From Brevibacillus choshinensis (GTDB lineage Bacteria; Bacillota; Bacilli; Brevibacillales; Brevibacillaceae), in the NCBI RefSeq assembly GCF_016811915.1, contig NZ_CP069127.1:1022001-1086000 (forward strand): a stretch of DNA of 64,000 nt. Reading direction: 5' to 3'. Made by a program: the position numbers and the translations under genes. The notes below the pieces were generated by a model that was given only the letters and a program-made list of their open reading frames with translations, was not told where the DNA came from and ran no database searches. Below, one piece after another: positions 42,794-49,449 of the stretch (position 1 is the stretch's first letter; each line of letters opens with the position of its first letter).

Positions 42794-43740
42794 ACAAAAC
42801 AGATCGCCTTCTTGCCATCGTGCTGGAGCTGCAGCGCAAGGGTGTCGTACGAGCAGAGGATCTGGCCGCCCGCTTTGAAACAAGCGTCCGAACCATTTAC
42901 AGGGATATGCAGGCGCTCAGTGAAGCGAGTGTTCCGATTGTAGGCGAACCGGGAATTGGCTATTCCTTGATGGAAGGATATTTTTTGCCTCCCGTGAGCT
43001 TTACGGTGGAGGAAGCCGTTTCCTTGCTGATGGGTGCGCATTTTGTGGAGCAGAAGTTTGATCCTCGCTATCAGGAAAGGGCGAGAAGCTCCAGGGGCAA
43101 AATTGAGGCGGTTCTCCCTGAACAGGTCCGCAGGGAAGCCGCCAACATCTTGTCGACTATGCGGCTTCTCTCTTTCGACAGTAATTCCCCTGGCACAAAA
43201 AAGGAGAAGGAACGGGTGGACACGGTGCGGCAGGCATTGCTCGATGCCAAAAAGCTTTCGTTTCACTATCGCAAAAGCATGGCGGACGAGGATGGAACCA
43301 GGGATAGTGTCCGCGTCGTCGCACCTTACGGACTGACTCTCGTAGGCGGATCGTGGATGATGATCGGCCATTGCGATCTGCGCGGCGACCTCCGACATTT
43401 CCGGCTGTCGCGGATGAGCAAGCTCGCGATAACGGAGGAAGGCTACCAGCGTCCACCCGATTTTCATCTGCATGCGTACAAACCGGTGGATGACCGTAAC
43501 ATGCATGTGCGCCTGCTTGCCCGAAGCGAAATTGCCGAGCAGATAAAAGAATCCCGCTATTTTTATCTCGAAGCGTGCGAGGATCGGCCGGATGGGTTGC
43601 TCGTTACGCTGCGCGTTCGTCAAACCGAGGAGGTCATGCATTGGGTGTTAGGCTGGGGAGCCCATATCGAAGTGCTGGAACCGGAATCGTTTCGCAACGA
43701 AATTCGTGAGGAAATTGAAAAGATGCGCAAACGCTACTGA
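42790..43740 (+). CDS. HTH/WYL-domain transcriptional regulator (YafY type)
   Basis: 316 residues; the ATG overlaps the TetR stop codon. An N-terminal winged helix (NKTDRLLAIVLELQRKGVVRAEDLAARFETSVRTIYRDMQAL, DeoR-like) precedes a WYL domain from about residue 140 (LSFHYRKS, then VRVVAPYGLTLVGGSWMMIGHC, then FRLSRMSKL), with a WCX C-terminal extension. WYL domains bind nucleic acid or nucleotide ligands; many such proteins act as repressors or activators linked to stress. The 3' end of the gene forms one arm of a perfect terminator stem, which closes the three-gene operon. Confidence 0.92.
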   Translation: MNKTDRLLAIVLELQRKGVVRAEDLAARFETSVRTIYRDMQALSEASVPIVGEPGIGYSLMEGYFLPPVSFTVEEAVSLLMGAHFVEQKFDPRYQERARSSRGKIEAVLPEQVRREAANILSTMRLLSFDSNSPGTKKEKERVDTVRQALLDAKKLSFHYRKSMADEDGTRDSVRVVAPYGLTLVGGSWMMIGHCDLRGDLRHFRLSRMSKLAITEEGYQRPPDFHLHAYKPVDDRNMHVRLLARSEIAEQIKESRYFYLEACEDRPDGLLVTLRVRQTEEVMHWVLGWGAHIEVLEPESFRNEIREEIEKMRKRY

Positions 43741-43766
43741 CATGATGCTGTCAGTAGCGTTTTTGT
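43729..43766 (+). terminator. terminator overlapping the WYL gene's 3' end
   Basis: A perfect 14-bp stem, AAACGCTACTGACA paired with TGTCAGTAGCGTTT around TGATGC, then T's. The stop codon of the WYL gene lies in the left arm. Confidence 0.93.
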
Positions 43767-43801
43767 ATGATCAGACTATCAAGGAAAAGGAGTGGAGATG
43801 G

Positions 43802-44329
43802 ATGAATACGAAGGAATTGCTGCAACGTTTTGAGGAAAGCACGGCTCGCTACATAGAAGAGCTGAGCCGTTTTACCATGGAGGAGCTTCGCCGGCAGCCG
43901 AGCCCAAGCGAGTGGTCGATCGGTCAAATGTACGTTCATTTGTATCAATCAGCCCTGTACATGCAGCTGGCCAATATCGCGAAGTGTCAGAGCGGATCAG
44001 ACGTGACGACTGGCGAAAAGTCGGAGATCGGCCGCGATGTTTTTGCCAAAGGGGAGCTGCCTCCCATCCGCGTGCAGGTGCCGCCTTCACCTGAGTACAC
44101 GCCGGCTCAACCAGAGAGCAAGGAGCAGATTCTGGAAGGCTTGAATGCCGTAGTGGCTCGTGTGCAAGAGGTGGAGCCGCAGCTGCAAGCGATCTCTCCT
44201 GAGCATAAAATCGCGCATCCTGCCTTTGGGCTGTGCAATGCGCAGGAATGGTTCCAGTTGATCGAAATGCACTATCGTCATCATTTTCGCCAGTTGGATC
44301 GACTCAAAGGCGAGCTGGTGCAAAACTAG
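43802..44329 (+). CDS. DinB-family protein
   Basis: 175 residues from the ATG at 43802, behind AAGGAGTGGAGATGG; the ORF's earlier start lies within the terminator. It is a four-helix bundle with a metal-binding His set: EWSIGQMYVHLYQSA supplies the first His, and HYRHHFRQLDRLK the last two, as in the DinB/YfiT superfamily of thiol-dependent transferases. Many family members use bacillithiol or a similar thiol in detoxification. The gene has its own ribosome site and lies between two terminators, so it is monocistronic. The substrate is unknown. Confidence 0.83.
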   Translation: MNTKELLQRFEESTARYIEELSRFTMEELRRQPSPSEWSIGQMYVHLYQSALYMQLANIAKCQSGSDVTTGEKSEIGRDVFAKGELPPIRVQVPPSPEYTPAQPESKEQILEGLNAVVARVQEVEPQLQAISPEHKIAHPAFGLCNAQEWFQLIEMHYRHHFRQLDRLKGELVQN

Positions 44330-44343
44330 GCGTCACGATAGAA

Positions 44344-44385
44344 AAACCAAAAACCACCCGACGGCGAATGGGTGGTTTTTGGTTT
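44344..44385. terminator. bidirectional terminator
   Basis: A perfect 16-bp stem, AAACCAAAAACCACCC with GGGTGGTTTTTGGTTT, between convergent DinB and TetR genes. Both flanks are A/T-rich. Confidence 0.95.
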
Positions 44386-44390
44386 TTGGA

Positions 44391-45272
44391 TTAGATCAGC
44401 AAAGAAAGCTGACGTATGAGCGGGCGGAGCTGAGGGATCGTCTCCAAATACGTGATAAACACTTGGACGAGCGTGGGATTGGGGGCCTTTTGCTCGAGCT
44501 CTTTCTGCAATAGCGAGACGACTTCCAAGAGCTCGCGGCGAACAGGCTCGGGCGCAGTTAGCTCCTGGATCTTGGCAGCGAAGGATTGCAGAAAGTCGCG
44601 GACATTTTGCTGCTGGCTAAGCGGGTCGATCGGGTTGAGATCGTTAAAGTAAACATTGGTTTCCCGCAAGATCGGCTTCACAGAGGAGGCGAGCATATCG
44701 CCTACGATGGCATCGATTCGCTCGACGATGAACTGTGCGAGCTCCGACATCGGAAGAACGATCACCTTTTGGACGGCATAGGTCAAATACTCACGCAAAA
44801 TGCCTCTATAAATGGCAACGACGTCCCACACATGCCCCTCGACGCGTTCACCATAGGCCTCCACCATGCAGTCCTTGTGCCAGGTCAAGAGTGTGGCCCG
44901 TTTTTTCTTCCAGGCCAGGATGAATTTTTCGTTCTCTTTGATGGGAAGCTCTTTGAATTCAAACATGAAAAAGTAATTTTCCAGCATGTACTGGAGCTGA
45001 AACTCTATTTTCCTGCGCAGTCGTTCCTTGGGCAGCAACGCTTCTGTACGAGCAGCCAAGTCCATCTCACGGGCTTGATCGAACATCGTTTGATGGCACG
45101 CTACGAAAACGGCGGTGAATAAATCCTCTTTGGAAGGAAAGTATTTGTAGATGCTGCCTTTGGCCATTCCGCAGGCCTCCGCGATTTCTTGCATGGAAGC
45201 AGCGGTATAGCCTTTTTCCTGAAAGACCTCCATCGCTGTCTGGAGAATCTGCTGTTTTTTTCCGTCATCCAT
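44391..45272 (-). CDS. TetR/AcrR-family regulator, long form
   Basis: 293 residues from the ATG at 45272, with GGAGGGG upstream; the earlier in-frame ATG is before that site. Complete helix-turn-helix: QQILQTAMEVFQEKGYTAASMQEIAEACGMAKGSIYKYFPSKEDLF. At nearly 300 residues it is longer than the usual 190-210, due to an extended C-terminal helical region rich in Leu and Glu. It is divergent from an AbrB-type transporter whose consensus promoter contains two ACTCG-type palindromes; this regulator most probably binds there. Confidence 0.92.
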   Translation of the reverse strand: MDDGKKQQILQTAMEVFQEKGYTAASMQEIAEACGMAKGSIYKYFPSKEDLFTAVFVACHQTMFDQAREMDLAARTEALLPKERLRRKIEFQLQYMLENYFFMFEFKELPIKENEKFILAWKKKRATLLTWHKDCMVEAYGERVEGHVWDVVAIYRGILREYLTYAVQKVIVLPMSELAQFIVERIDAIVGDMLASSVKPILRETNVYFNDLNPIDPLSQQQNVRDFLQSFAAKIQELTAPEPVRRELLEVVSLLQKELEQKAPNPTLVQVFITYLETIPQLRPLIRQLSLLI

Positions 45273-45327
45273 TGCACTCACCCCTCCGTATTCTGCCATG
45301 GGACAAATGCAAGGTCAATATACGGAA

Positions 45328-45369
45328 TTGACAGTGAAAACTCGCGAGTCATATAATGAACTCGTAAGT
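45328..45369 (+). promoter_or_regulatory. consensus promoter with two palindromic operators
   Basis: -35 TTGACA (45328-45333) and -10 TATAAT (45352-45357), both perfect, 18 bases apart. The palindrome ACTCGCGAGT (45340-45349) lies in the spacer and ACTCGTAAGT (45360-45369) over the start point, 20 bp apart. A promoter this strong needs repression; the divergent TetR gene is the likely repressor. Confidence 0.82.
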
Positions 45370-45399
45370 TTTGGGACGGTGAACAGGAGGGTAAGACGA

Positions 45400-45462
45400 A
45401 TGAAAATTGCTGAAAGTATCGATGGAGTAGCGCTCGAGGAAATTTCGGCGTCGGTGAAGTAG
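45400..45462 (+). CDS. 20-codon upstream ORF / leader peptide
   Basis: An ATG with AGGAGGG nine bases upstream starts 20 codons encoding MKIAESIDGVALEEISASVK. Its stop codon ends one base before the ATG of the transporter gene, which has itself only a poor ribosome site. So ribosomes probably reinitiate, and this ORF couples translation of the transporter. It has no run of any single amino acid that would suggest attenuation. Confidence 0.5.
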   Translation: MKIAESIDGVALEEISASVK

Positions 45463-45463
45463 C

Positions 45464-46558
45464 ATGAGGGAAAATCGCTTGGTATCGTTTCTGATTACGC
45501 TCTTGATGGCTTTGGCGGGCGGCTTCGCTTTTCAAATGCTGCATGTGCCGATTCCGTGGCTGCTCGGTCCGATGATATTCGTCCTGATCGGCACGAAGCT
45601 TTGGAAATCATTCACGCCCTACTGGCCAGGAGTGGTTCGCAATTCAGGCATGATCATGATCGGCTATACGATCGGCCTGTCTTTTACCTTGGGGGCGATG
45701 AAGCAAATCGGACAGCAGCTTCCCATGATGATATTGTTGACAGCGATGCTCTTGCTCTGTTCTACTGGGATCGCCTTTTTGATATCCAAATTGTCCGGTA
45801 TCTCTTACGCTACCGCACTGATGGGGAGCATACCCGGCGGGCTGACCCAGATGATTCCTCTCGCGGAGGAGATCAAGGGTGTGGATCTGACGGTCGTCAC
45901 ATTCCTTCAGGTATCGCGCTTGCTGATGATCATTTTCTTCGTGCCCATGCTCGTATTCAGCCCGTTTTTCGGCTTGGAAGGACTTGGGCAGCAAATGGTG
46001 GCCATGAAAGCATCGGCGAGCTGGGCAGGTCTGTATCCGCACATTTTTCTATTTGCGGCAGCTTGTACGCTGGGCGCCTTTTTGGGAAAGAAGATCCATC
46101 TCCCATCGGCCATCTTCCTTGGACCGATGATCGTGACGATTCTCATCAATTTGAACGGATATGAAGGGCCGGCCCTTCCTTCCACTCTTTTGAATGCATG
46201 CCAGCTGATGATCGGCGGGTACATCGGATTGCTGCTAAAGCCCGAACAGCTGAAGAACAAGCTGGGCATGGCGGTGCTGGCGATATCGAGCGGGGCTGTT
46301 TTGATAGCCTGTTCTCTGGGCCTGAGCTATCTGCTCACCGAGCTTCATCCGATGTCATTTGTTACCGCCTTTTTGGGGCTCTCCCCGGGAGGCATGGATC
46401 AGATGGGGATCATCGCCAAGGAGGTCAACGCGGACTTGTCTGTCGTGATCTGCTATCAGCTGTTTCGGACGTTGTTTATTTTTCTGGTCGTACCATCGCT
46501 CATCAAAGCCATTTTCCGCTCAAGGCTCAGGAGCCATGCGGTAGAGACTACCTCTTGA
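45464..46558 (+). CDS. AbrB-family membrane transporter
   Basis: 364 residues with about ten membrane helices in two homologous halves. Each half has P-W-L-L-G-P-M or related (HVPIPWLLGPMIF; LPSAIFLGPMIV), G-Y-x-I-G-L (IGYTIGLSF; IGGYIGLLL) and P-G-G-L/M (SIPGGLTQM; LSPGGMDQM). This is the pattern of the AbrB/YdjX-unrelated transport family often mislabelled ammonia monooxygenase. Its substrate is not known. It is controlled by a consensus promoter with two operators, probably bound by the divergent TetR protein, so it may be an inducible exporter. A terminator follows. Confidence 0.85.
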   Translation: MRENRLVSFLITLLMALAGGFAFQMLHVPIPWLLGPMIFVLIGTKLWKSFTPYWPGVVRNSGMIMIGYTIGLSFTLGAMKQIGQQLPMMILLTAMLLLCSTGIAFLISKLSGISYATALMGSIPGGLTQMIPLAEEIKGVDLTVVTFLQVSRLLMIIFFVPMLVFSPFFGLEGLGQQMVAMKASASWAGLYPHIFLFAAACTLGAFLGKKIHLPSAIFLGPMIVTILINLNGYEGPALPSTLLNACQLMIGGYIGLLLKPEQLKNKLGMAVLAISSGAVLIACSLGLSYLLTELHPMSFVTAFLGLSPGGMDQMGIIAKEVNADLSVVICYQLFRTLFIFLVVPSLIKAIFRSRLRSHAVETTS

Positions 46559-46568
46559 TGAATCAACG

Positions 46569-46600
46569 AACAGCAGGTGCCTATTCGCCTGCTGTTTTTG
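46569..46600 (+). terminator. intrinsic terminator
   Basis: AACAGCAGG pairs with CCTGCTGTT around TGCCTATTCG, followed by T's. Confidence 0.9.
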
Positions 46601-46786
46601 TTTGCGAGAAAACAGCAGACGGCATTTGCTAGGATTGAGCCTCCACCCTGGGCGGGAATGGTCTATAATTGATCTCGTACACGTCGAATGATGCGTGAAA
46701 TTGACAAACTAGTCTTGCAAAGGCATGAGGACGTGTTGGAGAGTGAGAAGCCACTTTACTCGTAACAAGAGAAGGGAAGATGCGCG

Positions 46787-47938
46787 ATGACAGAAGCGGA
46801 AAAAACAAAGGAGAGCTTGCAGTTTACGCGGGTGAACAAAGAAACGCAAGCGATGCCAATCTCGTTCGAGGATTGGGAAGAAAAGGCACGGGAGCTGCTG
46901 CCCGGGGGCCCTTTTGACTATATTGCCGGAGGTTCAGGAGCGGAAGAAACGCTGGCAACCAACCGCTCGGCATTTGCAAAATGGGCGATTGTCCCACGGA
47001 TGCTCCGGGATGTTTCCCAGCGCAGCTTGGGAATTGAGCTTTTTGGTCAGCAGTTGAAAACGCCCGTGATGCTGGCACCGGTAGGTATGCAGGCCATCGC
47101 CCATCCGGAAGGAGAATTGGCGACAGCAAAAGCGGCAGCGGCAGCGGGTGTGCCCATGGTGGTCAGCACGGTTTCCGCTCATACGCTCGAGCAGATTGCG
47201 GAAACGATGGGAGACGCGCACAGGTGGTTCCAGCTCTACTGGTCAAACGATCGGGAAGTGTGTGCTAGCATGGTAAAGAGAGCGGAGGCTGCAGGCTATT
47301 CCGCGATCGTCCTCACAGTAGACACAGTCATGCTCGGATGGAAACGTCGCGATTTCCGAAACGGCTATTCTCCACTGCGCGAAGGGAGGGGGCTTGCCAA
47401 CTACATTTCCGATCCGGTTTTCTGCTCCAGACTGCCTGAAGTTTCTGTGGAGAACGCTGTGGAGGAAGTTCTGCGCAACATCTACCATCCGACACTCAGC
47501 TGGGCGGATATTGACTATTTGCGCCAGCATACGAGCTTGCCTATTCTCGTAAAGGGAATTCTGCATCCGGACGACGCCAGGATTGCTCTCGAGCGCGGCG
47601 TCGACGGCATCATCGTCTCCAATCACGGTGGACGTCAGTTGGATGGGGCTATCTCAACACTTGATGCGCTGCCGGCTATTGTGGAAGCAGTAGACGGACG
47701 CATCCCGGTTTTGCTCGACAGTGGCGTGAGAACCGGTTCGGACGTGGTAAAGGCGCTGGCATTGGGAGCAAACGCCGTATTAATCGGCCGACCCTTCATG
47801 TTTGGATTGGCAGTCGCGGGGGAACGGGGAGTTGCCAATGTCCTCGAAACGTTGATTCATGAGCTTGACGTTTCTGTAGCGCTATCGGGAAGCAATCGGG
47901 TATCCGATTTAAATAGGAGCATTCTCGTACGCTTGTAA
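46787..47938 (+). CDS. FMN-dependent alpha-hydroxy-acid oxidase / lactate 2-monooxygenase-like
   Basis: 383 residues, a TIM-barrel FMN enzyme: FDYIAGGSGAEETLATNRSAF (flavin region), PVMLAPVGMQAIAHPEGE, STVSAHTLEQIAE, QLYWSNDREV, ILTVDT-like VLTVDTVMLGWKRRD, LPILVKGILHPDDAR, then VSNHGGRQLDGAI with the catalytic His and Arg, and LDSGVRTGSDVVKALALGANAVLIGRPF. It oxidises an L-2-hydroxy acid such as lactate, passing electrons to oxygen. The sequence has the WKRRD loop of lactate 2-monooxygenases, but the exact product (pyruvate or acetate) cannot be told. It appears monocistronic. Confidence 0.9.
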   Translation: MTEAEKTKESLQFTRVNKETQAMPISFEDWEEKARELLPGGPFDYIAGGSGAEETLATNRSAFAKWAIVPRMLRDVSQRSLGIELFGQQLKTPVMLAPVGMQAIAHPEGELATAKAAAAAGVPMVVSTVSAHTLEQIAETMGDAHRWFQLYWSNDREVCASMVKRAEAAGYSAIVLTVDTVMLGWKRRDFRNGYSPLREGRGLANYISDPVFCSRLPEVSVENAVEEVLRNIYHPTLSWADIDYLRQHTSLPILVKGILHPDDARIALERGVDGIIVSNHGGRQLDGAISTLDALPAIVEAVDGRIPVLLDSGVRTGSDVVKALALGANAVLIGRPFMFGLAVAGERGVANVLETLIHELDVSVALSGSNRVSDLNRSILVRL

Positions 47939-47963
47939 CCGCAAGCACGCTGGATGAAAAAGA

Positions 47964-47996
47964 GACCGGCCACCCGAGACAAGGGGCCGGTCTTCC
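47964..47996. terminator. bidirectional terminator
   Basis: GACCGGCC pairs with GGCCGGTC between convergent oxidase and hydrolase genes. Confidence 0.82.
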
Positions 47997-47999
47997 TCA

Positions 48000-48842
48000 T
48001 TATTTTGCAGCAGCCGTATGCGCGCAAATCGCCTCGATCATGGCATCCCAGTCCTGCTCATGAAGCTCGTGTCCCGTGCCTGTCAGTGTCAGGAGTGCAG
48101 CCCCCGGTACGGTGTTTGCGAGATGGACACCATGCACATAGGGGATGATCGGATCTTCTGTGCCATGAATCACCAATGTCGGCTGCGGAATCTCGTGTGT
48201 TCGCACCACGTAAGTCTCGGCGCCGGTGACAAAGGCGTGGTTGTTCATGCTGGCAATATTGCGGGCGCGCTTGAATTCTTCTCTCGTCAGCTTTTCGATC
48301 TTTTCACGGTCCCATGAATGCTTGCTTCCTCTCAGAACCTTCCATTTTTCGACTGACGAGGCGACGACTGCTTGCTCATCCGTCCAATCGATGCTTCCGG
48401 CATTTGAAAAGAATGCGGCCACCTTTTCCTCCATGGGGGGCAGATGCGGCGCAAAATTGGATGTCATCACAAGCGAAATCGACAGGACGCGGTCCGTGTG
48501 GCGAAGCGCAACGATTTGGGTGAGCAGTCCGCCCATCGACATCCCGACGATATGGGCTTGCTTGATTCCAAAGGAGTCGAGTACGCGTACAGCGTCATCC
48601 GCCATATCTTCAAACGTGTAGCCGGGAGAGCCCACCTCGTAAGTGGTTGATCGGCCAACGTCCCGATTGTCGTAGCGAATGACGAAGTATCCTTTGTCAG
48701 CCAGACGCTGGCAAAACTCCGTTTCCCACCAAATCATCGAGGCGGTCGCCCCCATCACTAGCAGGATGGCCGGATCGTCTTGGCGGCCAAAGCCCTCTAC
48801 ACATAGTTCAATTCCATCGATGGATCGTAATTGTTCGCTCAT
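48000..48842 (-). CDS. alpha/beta-fold hydrolase
   Basis: 280 residues from an ATG with GGAGGGG upstream. Nucleophile elbow VGMSMGGLL (Ser), oxyanion region VMGATASMIWWETEF, the R-Y-D-N-R-D-V-G-R-S block, acid Asp in IHGTEDPIIPYVHG and His in TGTGHELHEQDW. It belongs to the esterase/epoxide-hydrolase-like group related to the anthracycline methylesterase RdmC. The substrate is probably a small ester or lactone. Its long leader contains a structured segment and an intrinsic terminator, so the gene is likely controlled before translation by an RNA switch. Confidence 0.88.
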   Translation of the reverse strand: MSEQLRSIDGIELCVEGFGRQDDPAILLVMGATASMIWWETEFCQRLADKGYFVIRYDNRDVGRSTTYEVGSPGYTFEDMADDAVRVLDSFGIKQAHIVGMSMGGLLTQIVALRHTDRVLSISLVMTSNFAPHLPPMEEKVAAFFSNAGSIDWTDEQAVVASSVEKWKVLRGSKHSWDREKIEKLTREEFKRARNIASMNNHAFVTGAETYVVRTHEIPQPTLVIHGTEDPIIPYVHGVHLANTVPGAALLTLTGTGHELHEQDWDAMIEAICAHTAAAK

Positions 48843-48868
48843 AAATGGTTTCCCCTCCAGAAAAAAAT

Positions 48869-49011
48869 AAAAAACACAGGCGACATTGCCTGTGCGGACC
48901 GTAATCGGAAAGGGGAGAAGAACGAGAGTACACCCAAATAAGAGGTGTCGTCATCTCCTCGCTGAAAAAACAAATACGGGTTGCCGTATAGGCAGACCAA
49001 TTTCCGATTAC
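48869..49011 (-). ncRNA. candidate structured leader RNA (three-way junction plus terminator)
   Basis: On the minus strand GTAATCGGAAA-type arms (TTTCCGATTAC 48911-48901 and GTAATCGGAAA 49011-49001) pair perfectly over 11 bp and enclose about 90 nt. Inside are ATACGG-CAAC-CCGTAT and a helix GAGGAGA/TCTTCTC topped by ACACC/GGTGT. After the closing arm comes a terminator, CACAGGC-AATGTC-GCCTGTG followed by T6, just before the ribosome site. This is riboswitch-like geometry, but I recognise no known class. Confidence 0.5.
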
Positions 49012-49263
49012 TAGGCACAAGGCATAGTTGTATTGCGCATATCGATCCTACGCAAAAAATCATCGGAAATTAATTTGCCACACGTAACCCTCCGTTCGAT
49101 GTAAAGTGTGTTCAGAATACCATAACGGATTTGAAGGATCAACCAAAATTTCTAGGTACCCCCACGAGAGTGGAACACCCTGCCCTGCTAAGTAAGGTGG
49201 GATCGGGCGGGCCAAACGTTTGCAAAAATGTTGCAAAAGCGCTCATCTGGAGCCATTGAATTT
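49012..49263. other. intergenic stretch between divergent genes
   Basis: No gene is supported. On the minus strand TTGCGT and TACAAC, 17 bases apart (about 49055-49027), form a plausible promoter for the hydrolase leader. Confidence 0.4.
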
Positions 49264-49278
49264 TACCATTTCGTGGTA
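49264..49278 (+). promoter_or_regulatory. palindrome at the GGDEF-EAL gene promoter
   Basis: TACCA and TGGTA around TTTCG form a 15-bp inverted repeat overlapping a possible -10 TACAAT (49277-49282). A second inverted repeat (TGAATCAG with CTGATTCA, about 49359-49402) lies in the leader. Confidence 0.4.
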
Positions 49279-49449
49279 CAATGGAGCCAATTTAGGAAAG
49301 AAAATCTTGCCTGAATGTAAAATGGATCCAACCCAACTGGGAAAGGGTCTTTTTTTACTGAATCAGAATGCAAAAACATCTGGGCCAATCTGCCTGATTC
49401 AGAGTATTTCTTATAAAGATAAAAATATGGGGGATCAGGGGATAGAGAG

